Assembly (NCBI GenBank): GCA_027013185.1 | Contig: JALUXS010000098.1 | Coordinates: 1 to 37,454 of the forward strand | Source of the DNA: Sulfurimonas sp. | Lineage (GTDB): Bacteria; Campylobacterota; Campylobacteria; Campylobacterales; Sulfurimonadaceae | Direction of reading: 5' to 3' | Length of the DNA stretch: 37,454 nt | Translations under genes and position numbers: made by a program | In this document: positions 8,438 through 16,554 of the stretch, one piece after another | Position numbering within the stretch: the first letter of the stretch is position 1 | Layout: each line of letters starts with the position of its first letter | The notes under the pieces: model-generated | What the model was told of the DNA's origin: nothing | Database searches by the model: none | Seen by the model: the letters and a program-made list of their open reading frames with translations, nothing else

Positions 8438-9466
8438 ATGTCGTCTTTAACACAACAACAACAAGCTGCCTTAGATGAAATGAGTATGGCAGAAAGAATT
8501 GCTATTATGCTTTTACAGCTTGGTGAAGATGCGACTGCTGCAATATTTTCTCATATAGGTGTGGAAGCAATTACTGAAATTTCAAAATATATTGCAGCAA
8601 ATAAAACCATAGATAGAGCTATGGCAACTGCTGTTTTAGAAGAATTTCATGCTATTTTTCAATCTGGTCAGTTTATGACTTCTGGCGGTATGGAGTATGC
8701 TAGAGAATTATTATATAGAACACTTGGTGCTGAAGAAGCGAAAAAAGTTTTAGACAAGCTCTCAAAAAGTATGCAAAATACACAAAACTTCGCATATCTT
8801 TCAAAAATCAAGCCACAACAGCTTTCTGACTTTATTATTAATGAACATCCACAAACAATTGCACTTATACTGGCACATATGGATCCAACAGAAGCGGCAG
8901 ACACAATCCAATACTTTCCAGATGATTTACGAAGTGAAGTTGCAATGCGTATGGCAAAACTTGGAGATATCTCTCCTTCTGTCATCAAACGTGTTTCAGC
9001 CGTTTTAGAATCAAAACTCGAATCATTGGCATCGTACAAAGTAGAAGTTGGTGGAACCCGAGCAGTGGCAGATATATTTAACCGCCTTGGTGTTAAAAAT
9101 TCTAAATCGACACTAGCAAATATTGAACAGGTTGATGAAGAGTTAGCTACACAGATTAAAGAAATGATGTTTACTTTTGAAGATATTGTAACGCTTGATA
9201 AAAATGCTATTGCTGAGATCTTAAAAGCTGTTGATAAAGCAGAATTAATGCTTGCTCTAAAATCATCTCCAGAAGAGCTAAAAGAGAAATTCTTTTCTGC
9301 TATGAGTGAGAGAGCCCGCGAGGCATTTGAAGAAGAAATGCAGTTCCTAGGGGCCGTAAAAATGAAAGATGTTGAGAATGCTCAGAGAAAAATAGTTGAA
9401 GTTGTAAATCAGCTTGCAGAATCGGGTACAATTCAAATGGGTTCAACCGAAGAGATGATAGAGTAA
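8438..9466 (+). CDS. fliG: Flagellar motor switch protein FliG
   Basis: The 342-aa cytoplasmic rotor protein transmits torque and switching. FliG_N (about 10-110) binds FliF. FliG_M (about 125-195) carries the EHPQTIALILAHM signature. FliG_C (about 220-335) includes MFTFEDIVTLDKN and the charged torque helix with EEMQFLGAVK. GAGGAAATAAAG upstream is a good ribosome site for the ATG at 8438. It lies between fliF (2-bp gap) and fliH (4-bp gap) in one operon. Confidence 0.97.
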   Translation: MSSLTQQQQAALDEMSMAERIAIMLLQLGEDATAAIFSHIGVEAITEISKYIAANKTIDRAMATAVLEEFHAIFQSGQFMTSGGMEYARELLYRTLGAEEAKKVLDKLSKSMQNTQNFAYLSKIKPQQLSDFIINEHPQTIALILAHMDPTEAADTIQYFPDDLRSEVAMRMAKLGDISPSVIKRVSAVLESKLESLASYKVEVGGTRAVADIFNRLGVKNSKSTLANIEQVDEELATQIKEMMFTFEDIVTLDKNAIAEILKAVDKAELMLALKSSPEELKEKFFSAMSERAREAFEEEMQFLGAVKMKDVENAQRKIVEVVNQLAESGTIQMGSTEEMIE

Positions 9467-9470
9467 TATT

Positions 9471-10244
9471 ATGGCAACACTAATATCAAGCAATGACGTT
9501 ACCGAGCATAATGTTAATAAATACAGTTTTAAAGTTATTGCTCTTGGAGGAGCAGATGCAAAAGGAACAACAACCGCAGTAAGCCAAGAGAATGTAGAAG
9601 GTAAAGAAGAAAGTATTGATTCGAGTGCATTAAGCACAAGTTCTAAAGATTCACTGATAGAATCTTTGATGAAAAAAACAGATGACATGTCTTCTAATTT
9701 TATAAAACTTCAAATGAAACTTGAAGCAAAAGAAGAAGAGTTTCAAGAAGAACTTAAAAAAGCAAAAGAAGATACTTTTCATGAAGGTTTAGAAGCCGGA
9801 AAAGCAAAAGCACAAGAAGAAATAGATACAACACTCAATAGCAAAATTGAGCTTTTTGATACTTCAATAAAAAAGCTTGAAGAGAGTGCTGGTGAGTTTG
9901 AAAAAGCATTAGAAGATATTAAAAATGATCTGATTACTGCTGCTTTAGATATTGCTAAAGAAGTTGTACAGGTTGAGTTGAGTGAACATTCTGCAGAAGT
10001 AGCAAAAACTTTAGGAGATGCTTTGGTAAAAGAGTTACAAAATGCTTCCAAAATCACCTTGAAGGTAAATCCAAAAGATCATACGGCTGTAGTTGAACAT
10101 TTAGGACAGCTAGCCCATGTAGAAGTGCTGCCAGACAGTGCTGTGAATGAAGGTGGTGTTGTTGTTCTTAGTGATGTTGGAAACAGAGATGCGCAAATAA
10201 CAAAAAGATTCCAAAGAGTAAAAAAGGCCGCTTTAAGTGAGTAG
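9471..10244 (+). CDS. fliH: Flagellar export ATPase regulator FliH
   Basis: The 257-aa protein is assigned as FliH, the peripheral-stalk regulator of the FliI ATPase. A variable N-terminus (about 1-55) is followed by a long charged coiled coil (about 60-155; EAKEEEFQEELKKAKED). A FliH/VATPase-E-like C-terminal domain follows (about 160-257; LITAALDIAKEVVQVELSEH, then HVEVLPDSAVNEGGVVVLSD). Sequence identity in this family is always weak, so the call leans on position after fliG and on domain layout. Its last 8 bases overlap dxs (10237-10244). Confidence 0.9.
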   Translation: MATLISSNDVTEHNVNKYSFKVIALGGADAKGTTTAVSQENVEGKEESIDSSALSTSSKDSLIESLMKKTDDMSSNFIKLQMKLEAKEEEFQEELKKAKEDTFHEGLEAGKAKAQEEIDTTLNSKIELFDTSIKKLEESAGEFEKALEDIKNDLITAALDIAKEVVQVELSEHSAEVAKTLGDALVKELQNASKITLKVNPKDHTAVVEHLGQLAHVEVLPDSAVNEGGVVVLSDVGNRDAQITKRFQRVKKAALSE

Positions 10245-12069
10245 AATAAACGTAAAAGAAAAAAATATTCAAGAATTAGAAACTCTTAGTGATGATATAC
10301 GAAAAAGAATTTTAGAAGTCGTGAGTAAGAACGGCGGACATTTGAGCTCAACACTAGGAGCGACTGAAATAATTGTTGCCATGCATAAGGTATTTGATTC
10401 TCAAAAAGATCCTTTTATTTTTGATGTTTCTCATCAAGCGTATGCACATAAATTGATTACCGGACGATGGGAAGCATTTGATACACTCAGACAATTTAAC
10501 GGGTTATGTGGATACACAAAACCCAGTGAAAGTTCTGATGATTATTTTGTAGCAGGACATAGTTCAACTTCTATTTCTTTGGGTGTGGGTGCTGCTAAAG
10601 CAATTGCACTTAAAGGAGAGGAGGGGAGTAGAATTCCTGTGGCTCTTATAGGTGATGGCTCTATGACAGCCGGTATGGTATACGAAGCTTTAAATGAGCT
10701 AGGGGACAGAAAATACCCAATGGTGATTATTTTAAATGATAATGAGATGAGTATAGCAAAACCTATTGGTGCTTTAAGTAGGATATTGAGTTCTGCTATG
10801 GCTTCTCCTTTTTATCAAAGATTTAAAAAAAATACAGAAAATTTTGTAGATAATTTTGGTGAGGGTGCCCGTTATATTGCAAAACGGATGGAAGAATCAT
10901 TAAAACTTGTAACACCTGGAATGCTTTTTGAAGAGATGGGTATTAATTATATTGGACCGGTTGATGGACATAATCTTGTGCAGCTCGTCGATATTATGCA
11001 GACGGCTAAAAATTTACATAAGCCTGTTATTATTCATGTTCAAACTGTAAAAGGTAAGGGATATGAAATTGCAGAAGGAAAAGAAGAAAAATGGCATGGT
11101 GTTGGCCCATTTGATCTTGCTAACGGTCATGCTTCAAAAAAATCAGTTACAAAAAGTGCTACGAAAATATATACAGAAGCATTGCTTCATTTATGTGAAA
11201 AAAACGATAAAATTGTAGGTGTTACGGCAGCTATGCCGAGCGGTACAGGACTGAATGAACTTATAGAGAAATACCCAACACGTTTTTGGGATGTTGCAAT
11301 TGCCGAACAGCATGCTGTTACTTCCATGGCAGCACTTGCAAAAGAGGGTTTTAAGCCATTTTGTACAATTTACTCAACATTTTTACAGCGTGCGTATGAT
11401 CAGGTGATTCATGACACATGTTTAATGGATTTACCTGTAGTATTTGCACTTGATCGTGCAGGTATAGTCGGTGAAGATGGTGAAACACATCAGGGTGCTT
11501 TTGATGTGAGTTTTTTAAGAGCTATTCCTAATATGACACTTTTTGCACCAAGAGATGAAAAAAGTTTTCATCAAGCGATGGCTTTTGCGGCACAGTATGA
11601 GCATCCGTGTTCCCTGCGTTATCCGAGAGGCTCTTTTATTGCAACAAATTTTCCTGAATCCGGACCTTTCGAACTGGCAAAGTCACAGCTTCTTCAGACA
11701 GGTGAAAATGATATTTTACTTATTGGATATGGTAATGGTGTGGGTCGTGCATACGAAACATCTAAACTACTTGATAAAAAAGTCACAATTTTAGATTTGC
11801 GTTTTGTAAAACCGCTCGATGAAGAAATGCTGAGAGAGTTATCAAAGAAATATACAAAATGGTTTGTATTTTCTGATAGTGCAAAGTGTGGCGGTGTCGG
11901 TTCTGCAATTTTGGAATTTTTAGCAAAAGAAAATATCTTAGGTATTTCACTCCATTCATTTGAATATGATGATAAATTTATAACACATGGAAATACAAAG
12001 GTTGTAGAAGAATCTCTACATCTTTTACCTGAACAATTAGCACAAAAAATTAAAGAGTTTAATCCTTAG
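10237..12069 (+). CDS. dxs: 1-deoxy-D-xylulose-5-phosphate synthase
   Basis: The 610-aa thiamine-diphosphate enzyme condenses pyruvate and glyceraldehyde-3-phosphate in the first step of the MEP isoprenoid pathway. It starts with GTG at 10237, overlapping fliH by 8 bp. Signatures are GGHLSSTLG (near 33-41), FDVSHQAYAHKL, the ThDP motif GDGSMTAG with NDNEMSI about 28 residues later, the catalytic glutamate region DVAIAEQHAVT, and a transketolase C domain with LDLRFVKPLD. Length is normal. A dxs gene behind fliH is also what I recall in C. jejuni, so the coupling to flagellar genes looks ancestral rather than functional. Confidence 0.97.
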   Translation: MSRINVKEKNIQELETLSDDIRKRILEVVSKNGGHLSSTLGATEIIVAMHKVFDSQKDPFIFDVSHQAYAHKLITGRWEAFDTLRQFNGLCGYTKPSESSDDYFVAGHSSTSISLGVGAAKAIALKGEEGSRIPVALIGDGSMTAGMVYEALNELGDRKYPMVIILNDNEMSIAKPIGALSRILSSAMASPFYQRFKKNTENFVDNFGEGARYIAKRMEESLKLVTPGMLFEEMGINYIGPVDGHNLVQLVDIMQTAKNLHKPVIIHVQTVKGKGYEIAEGKEEKWHGVGPFDLANGHASKKSVTKSATKIYTEALLHLCEKNDKIVGVTAAMPSGTGLNELIEKYPTRFWDVAIAEQHAVTSMAALAKEGFKPFCTIYSTFLQRAYDQVIHDTCLMDLPVVFALDRAGIVGEDGETHQGAFDVSFLRAIPNMTLFAPRDEKSFHQAMAFAAQYEHPCSLRYPRGSFIATNFPESGPFELAKSQLLQTGENDILLIGYGNGVGRAYETSKLLDKKVTILDLRFVKPLDEEMLRELSKKYTKWFVFSDSAKCGGVGSAILEFLAKENILGISLHSFEYDDKFITHGNTKVVEESLHLLPEQLAQKIKEFNP

Positions 12070-12086
12070 TAATAGAGTATGTTTAC

Positions 12087-12113
12087 TTGACATTATGAAG
12101 CTTCTTTTATAAT
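12087..12113 (+). promoter_or_regulatory. Sigma-70-like promoter for the DUF4395 gene
   Basis: A perfect TTGACA (12087-12092) is followed after a short 15-bp spacer by TATAAT (12108-12113), in the gap after dxs. The spacer holds an 8-bp palindrome, GAAGCTTC (12097-12104), where a repressor could sit. AAGGGAG at 12131-12137 is the ribosome site for the ATG at 12143. The 15-bp spacing is below the usual 17. Confidence 0.55.
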
Positions 12114-12142
12114 ATTACGATAATTTATATAAGGGAGCCAAT

Positions 12143-12577
12143 ATGAGTCAACACTCTTGTCCTGTATCATTCATTAAAGTAGATGCGAATATTATAAGAA
12201 TAAATGCATTTTATATTGCTGTGCTGTTTAGTTTATATCTGCTAACATTAAATAAGTTTATTATTCTATTTTTAATAAGTGATTTCGTAATTAGACTTTT
12301 TATCAATAAAAATTACAGTCCTCTTTTTACCCTTTCAACAATTACGAAAACATTTCTACATGTAAAAACAAAATTAGAGGATATTGCACCGAAAACTTTG
12401 GCAACATATTTTGGATTTATGTTCTTAAATTTAATATTTTTATTACAACTTTTTCATTTAAACACATTTTTTTATGTAATAAGTTCAATATTGCTTCTAT
12501 GTCTTTTTTTAGAAATTTTCTTTGATTATTGTTTAGGTTGTAAAATGTATTATCTTTATAAACGTTTTATCGTTTAA
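12143..12577 (+). CDS. DUF4395-type integral membrane protein
   Basis: The 144-aa hydrophobic protein fits my recollection of the DUF4395 family. It has an N-terminal CP-x6-D/N-x3-RIN pattern (residues 6-18), a hydrophobic pair at about 18-52, another pair at about 93-132, and the C-terminal family hallmark DYCLGCKMY. Four cysteines (C6, two in CLGC, plus one in a helix) are visible. No biochemical role is established that I know of; DUF4395 proteins are sometimes found near thiol or sulfur-transfer proteins. It lies 66 bp upstream of ovoA on the same strand and has its own promoter, so a thiol-related role with ovothiol is possible but unproven. Confidence 0.7.
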   Translation: MSQHSCPVSFIKVDANIIRINAFYIAVLFSLYLLTLNKFIILFLISDFVIRLFINKNYSPLFTLSTITKTFLHVKTKLEDIAPKTLATYFGFMFLNLIFLLQLFHLNTFFYVISSILLLCLFLEIFFDYCLGCKMYYLYKRFIV

Positions 12578-12636
12578 TACCTATTTAATAAGTTGCTTTG
12601 ATAAAATTTCATATAATGATTAATACGTTTATAAAG
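12554..12636. repeat. 12-bp inverted repeat spanning the ovoA leader, with a nested alternative hairpin
   Basis: CTTTATAAACGT at 12554-12565 is perfectly complementary to ACGTTTATAAAG at 12625-12636. The left arm lies in the last codons of the DUF4395 gene; the right arm ends inside the ovoA ribosome site (AAAGGTGG, 12633-12640). Part of the left arm (TAAACG, 12559-12564) can instead pair with CGTTTA at 12571-12576 across six bases. Read-through RNA could therefore switch between two folds, whereas RNA started at the ovoA -10 box would carry only the right arm. One such repeat per window is roughly the chance expectation at this base composition. Confidence 0.5.
12612..12617 (+). promoter_or_regulatory. 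Probable -10 element for ovoA
   Basis: TATAAT lies 26 bases before the ovoA ATG, between the arms of the inverted repeat. A TTGCTT at 12593-12598 is too close (13-bp spacing) to serve as a normal -35 box. Transcription would start near 12624, leaving about 20 bases of leader. Confidence 0.45.
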
Positions 12637-12643
12637 GTGGAAA

Positions 12644-14740
12644 ATGAGCAAACTGAGTATGTATCCGATAACATTAGATGGCACAAATATTGAGGAAAAA
12701 CGTAAAGAAGTGCGAGAGTATTTTCATAATACTTTTGATTTATTTGAAAAAGTATTTGAACTTTTAAAAGATGAGAGTGTTTTTTACAAAAAGAGTGAGC
12801 CGACTCGTCATCCTATGATTTTTTATTTTGGGCATACAGCTACGTTTTTTATTAATAAACTCATTAATATGAAAATTATAGATAAACGGATAAATCCGGA
12901 ATTTGAATCTATATTTGCTGTGGGCGTTGATGAAATGAGTTGGGATGATACAGAAGAATCTCGTTATAAATGGCCTAAAGTTGCACCAGTGAGAGCTTAT
13001 AGAGATGCAGTTCGAAGAGAAGTTGATGATTTAATTATGCATTTAAATTTTACTCTGCCTATAGATGCTGATTCTCCTATGTGGATTATACTTATGGGCA
13101 TAGAACATGAGCGTATTCATATAGAAACATCTCTTGTACTGCATCGTCAAATGCCTATAAAATTCATAAAAGAGGTTCTGGAATTTCATTTATGTACGCA
13201 TTCTACATCTGCACCAAAAAATGAGATGATTGCACTCAAGGGTGACAAAATTACATTAGGCAAAGACAAAAGCAGTAATTTATATGGTTGGGATAATGAA
13301 TATGGTTCTTACAGCGAGATTGTAGAAGATTTTCAGGTTTCTAAATACCTTGTCAGTAATGGTGAATTTATGGAATTTGTTACTGAGGGGTGTTATGAAA
13401 AAGAAGAATTCTGGGATACTGAGGGAAAAGAATTTTTAAACATCTCTCAAGCCAAGCACCCTCATTTTTGGGTAAAAGAAAATGGAAAGTTTAGATACAG
13501 GGCACTGAGTAAAATTATAGACATGCCTCTGGATTGGCCGGTAGATGTTAATACACTTGAGGCAGAGGCTTTTTGCAGATATAAAAGCCAAAAAGAAAAT
13601 TGTAATTATACTTTGCCCAGTGAAGCAGAATATGAGCTTGTATATAAATACTCACATCTCAAAGATATTCCGGCATTACATGAAAGCCGTGCAAATATTA
13701 ATTTTTATCATTATGCATCTTCATGTCCGGTGAATGAATTTAGCTTTCATGGTATATATGATGTGATAGGGAATGTTTGGCAGTGGAGTAGAACACCGAT
13801 ACGGGGATTTGAAGGTTTTGAAGTGCATGAGGCGTATGATGATTTTTCTGTACCTACTTTTGATGATAAACATGCTCTTATATTGGGCTCTTCTTGGGCA
13901 AGTAGTGGCAACCTCATGATGCATCATTCTCGTTATGCTTTTCGAAGACACTTTTTTCAACATGCAGGATTTCGTTATGTCATTAGTTCAAATATAAAAG
14001 AAAGAGATACTGATATTTATGAAAGTGATGCTTTAGTATCTCAATATTGTGAATTTCAGTATGGTGATACACACTTCGGTGTTGAAAATTTTGCTATTGC
14101 CTGTGCAAAAATTGCTTCTAAGTTTGCAATAAATAAGACAAAGGCACTTGATTTGGGTTGTGCAACAGGAAGGGCAAGTTTTGAACTTGCAAAAACTTTT
14201 GAGAGTGTTGAAGGCATAGATTTTTCAGTGCGTTTTGTTGGAGTGGGTTCAAAATTAAAAGATGAAGCTTATGTGGCATATATCTCAAAAGAAGAGGGTG
14301 ACTTAAGTGTAAACAAGAAAGTAACCCTGCAAGATTTGGGTTATGAAGAGGTCTCTCAAAAAGTATCGTTTTGGCAGGGAGATGCATGTAATCTTAAGCC
14401 GAATTTTTGTGGATATGATTTGATAATGGCAACAAATCTTATTGATAGACTTTATAATCCAAAACTTTTTTTGGAGACTATAGATACAAGGTTAAACGAT
14501 GAAGGAATTTTAATGTTGACTTCTCCTTATACCTGGCAGGAAGAATCTACAAAAAAAGAGTTTTGGCTTGGTGGATATAAAGAGAATGGAAAAGAAATTA
14601 GAACAATTGAAGCTCTCAAAAATATTTTACATGTAAAGTTTGAATTAATACATTTGCAAGATGTAGAATTTGTTATTAAAGAGACGGCAAGAAAATATCA
14701 ACATACTATTTCGCAGGTGAGTGTATGGAAAAAACGTTAA
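12644..14740 (+). CDS. ovoA: OvoA: 5-histidylcysteine sulfoxide synthase with mercaptohistidine methyltransferase
   Basis: The 698-aa protein has the full three-part OvoA architecture. Residues about 25-170 are a DinB-type helical domain with the iron ligands of the sulfoxide synthases: H64 (YFGHTATF) and H155/H159 in GIEHERIHIET. Residues about 205-460 are an FGE-sulfatase-like domain (GDKITLGKD; LPSEAEYE; GNVWQWSRTP; GFRYVIS). Residues about 490-698 are a class I SAM methyltransferase (ALDLGCATGRASFEL). By family knowledge the iron part joins oxygen, cysteine and histidine, and the last domain N-methylates the thiol-histidine to ovothiol A. It overlaps the next gene by 16 bp. Domain order and length separate it from EgtB, which lacks the methyltransferase. 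Confidence 0.93.
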   Translation: MSKLSMYPITLDGTNIEEKRKEVREYFHNTFDLFEKVFELLKDESVFYKKSEPTRHPMIFYFGHTATFFINKLINMKIIDKRINPEFESIFAVGVDEMSWDDTEESRYKWPKVAPVRAYRDAVRREVDDLIMHLNFTLPIDADSPMWIILMGIEHERIHIETSLVLHRQMPIKFIKEVLEFHLCTHSTSAPKNEMIALKGDKITLGKDKSSNLYGWDNEYGSYSEIVEDFQVSKYLVSNGEFMEFVTEGCYEKEEFWDTEGKEFLNISQAKHPHFWVKENGKFRYRALSKIIDMPLDWPVDVNTLEAEAFCRYKSQKENCNYTLPSEAEYELVYKYSHLKDIPALHESRANINFYHYASSCPVNEFSFHGIYDVIGNVWQWSRTPIRGFEGFEVHEAYDDFSVPTFDDKHALILGSSWASSGNLMMHHSRYAFRRHFFQHAGFRYVISSNIKERDTDIYESDALVSQYCEFQYGDTHFGVENFAIACAKIASKFAINKTKALDLGCATGRASFELAKTFESVEGIDFSVRFVGVGSKLKDEAYVAYISKEEGDLSVNKKVTLQDLGYEEVSQKVSFWQGDACNLKPNFCGYDLIMATNLIDRLYNPKLFLETIDTRLNDEGILMLTSPYTWQEESTKKEFWLGGYKENGKEIRTIEALKNILHVKFELIHLQDVEFVIKETARKYQHTISQVSVWKKR

Positions 14741-15921
14741 CGTACAGTTTTGCATCAGCAAGTGAGCGTGAGGGAACAAATGCGGAAAAATATGTTCTAA
14801 GAAAAGAACTTTTTGGTACAGATGATGTCTTGCCAGCTTGGGTCGCTGATATGGATATAGATACACCGCAATGTGTTCTTAATGCAGTAAAAAAACGCCT
14901 GCAACATCCTGTGATTGGCTATGAAGAAGTACCTTCTTCTGCATTTATGGCACAAATTGAGTGGATGCAAAAAGAGCATGGGGTTACTTTTTGTTTGGAT
15001 GATATGCTCTATTCTCATTCGGTTGTGGCTTCTATGCACACAGCTATTGAAGCTTTTACAGAGGAGGGTGAAGGGGTAATTGTTCAAACTCCGGTGTACC
15101 CTCCTTTTTTTCATAGTGTCTTAAAACTGAAAAGAAAACTGGTAAAAAATCCCTTACATGTTGATGAGCATGGAGTATATACATTTGATATAGAAGATTT
15201 GAAAGCAAAAATAGATAAAAATACAAAACTTTTGTTGCTCTGCTCCCCGCATAATCCGGTTGGAAGAGTATGGAGGAGAGAAGAGTTAGATGAAATTTTA
15301 GAAATTTGCTTAAAGCATAATATTGTGATATTTGCAGATGAAATACATTCTGATTTAGTATATAAACCTAACAAGCATATACCTTTTGCCTCCCTCAATG
15401 AAAAAGCAAAGAATATAACAATAACTGCAATTGGTGTGGGTAAAACTTTTAATATGGCAGGATTTGCTATAAGCAGTGTGGCTATACAAAATAAAGAGCT
15501 CAAAGAAAAATTTACAAGAGCTTATGAACGTGTACATTTTGCACAAGGATCTTCTCTTTCTCATATTGCTTTTGAAACAGCATACAAAGAGGGCAAAGAG
15601 TGGTTAAAAGCATTAAAAGTACATTTATATAACAATTATTTAATGCTTAAAGTTGCAGCAGAAAAATATCCGCAGTTTATAAGCGTGACACCTATAGAAG
15701 CGACATATTTGGCATGGATTGATTGCAGAGGGATGCAATTAAAAGATAAAGAGTTGCGTCACTTTTTTATTAATGAAGCAAAGCTGGGATTAAATCCCGG
15801 TATAAGTTTTGGCAGAGAGGGCAGTGGTTTTATGCGCTTGAATTTTGCAGTTAGCTCTGCTAAAATGACAGAAGTGGTTAAACGACTTGAAAATGCTTTA
15901 CAAAGGAAAGAAATTGGCTGA
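14725..15921 (+). CDS. ovoB: MalY/PatB-family PLP C-S lyase, likely OvoB
   Basis: The 398-aa fold-type I PLP enzyme resembles MalY/PatB cystathionine beta-lyases: LPAWVADMDID near residue 36, CSPHNPVGRVW, FADEIHSDLVY, the PLP lysine K240 in GVGKTFNMAGF, and the C-terminal arginine region GFMRLNFAVS. It is translationally coupled to ovoA by a 16-bp overlap. In ovothiol synthesis a PLP sulfoxide lyase of this family (OvoB) cleaves the histidylcysteine sulfoxide to 5-thiohistidine, so context makes OvoB the best call. On sequence alone it could be a generic cysteine-S-conjugate beta-lyase. Confidence 0.83.
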   Translation: MEKTLTYSFASASEREGTNAEKYVLRKELFGTDDVLPAWVADMDIDTPQCVLNAVKKRLQHPVIGYEEVPSSAFMAQIEWMQKEHGVTFCLDDMLYSHSVVASMHTAIEAFTEEGEGVIVQTPVYPPFFHSVLKLKRKLVKNPLHVDEHGVYTFDIEDLKAKIDKNTKLLLLCSPHNPVGRVWRREELDEILEICLKHNIVIFADEIHSDLVYKPNKHIPFASLNEKAKNITITAIGVGKTFNMAGFAISSVAIQNKELKEKFTRAYERVHFAQGSSLSHIAFETAYKEGKEWLKALKVHLYNNYLMLKVAAEKYPQFISVTPIEATYLAWIDCRGMQLKDKELRHFFINEAKLGLNPGISFGREGSGFMRLNFAVSSAKMTEVVKRLENALQRKEIG

Positions 15922-16135
15922 CATAAACTGGAATGAATACAAAGAGTATAAAAAATATACAAGTAAAAACGATAATTTTGTAATATTACTTGATTTTATA
16001 AAAAGTTATTACAATATGAACAATACTTTTGATGTTTTTGATATGTTACATGAAGATGAAACAGCACAAATGATGCTTGAAAAACGGAATATTACTGATG
16101 CTGAAAAATTAGAAAGTTATATAAATAAATTATAA
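15914..16135 (+). CDS. Small acidic orphan protein in the ovothiol operon
   Basis: I do not recognise this 73-aa protein. The likely start is TTG at 15914, because AAAGGA (15902-15907) lies six bases before it; an earlier in-frame TTG at 15887 has no such site. The start overlaps the ovoB stop by 8 bp and the stop overlaps the next ATG by one base, so it is embedded in the operon. It is probably all-helical, rich in Asn, Asp, Glu and Lys (NWNEYKEYKKY near the N-terminus), with no cysteine, signal peptide or membrane segment. The tight coupling suggests a real gene. Confidence 0.6.
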   Translation: MADINWNEYKEYKKYTSKNDNFVILLDFIKSYYNMNNTFDVFDMLHEDETAQMMLEKRNITDAEKLESYINKL

Positions 16136-16554
16136 TGGATTCTAATTTAGAAAAAATTTCTCTTTTTATTTCTAAGCATCATGTAATGAGTATGGCGACT
16201 ACAAATAACGCGGAATTAAGTGTCTGCAGCCTTTTTTATGCGTATGATGCAGATAAACTTTGTTTTGTCGTTGCAAGTAGTGATGAGACCTTACATGTAA
16301 AGCATGTTTTACAAAACTCTGCCGTTGCTGGTAATATTTTACTTGAAACGGATGAGGTGGGAAGAATACAAGGGTTGCAATTTAGAGCTGTGATGCAAGA
16401 GGTACATGATGATGCGTTAAAAAAATTATATTTTAAAACTTTTCCTTACGCTTTGGTAATGCTACCTAAATTATGGCAGATAAAAGTTAATTATTTTAAA
16501 CTCACAGATAACAGACTTGGATTTGGCAAAAAAATTATTTACTCCCCTGTTTAG
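16135..16554 (+). CDS. YhbP-family (UPF0306) split-barrel flavin-binding-like protein
   Basis: The 139-aa protein matches E. coli YhbP as I recall it. It has the FISKHHVMSMAT start, a pyridoxamine-oxidase-like barrel core (LCFVVASSDETLHVKHV; VAGNILLE), IQGLQFRAVM, and a nearly identical C-terminal block, FKLTDNRLGFGKKIIY. Family members have the FMN-binding split-barrel fold, but their reaction is unknown. The ATG at 16135 overlaps the preceding stop (TAATG), placing it last in the ovoA-ovoB operon. A redox role linked to ovothiol is speculation. Its final 20 bases overlap a small gene on the opposite strand. Confidence 0.75.
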   Translation: MDSNLEKISLFISKHHVMSMATTNNAELSVCSLFYAYDADKLCFVVASSDETLHVKHVLQNSAVAGNILLETDEVGRIQGLQFRAVMQEVHDDALKKLYFKTFPYALVMLPKLWQIKVNYFKLTDNRLGFGKKIIYSPV

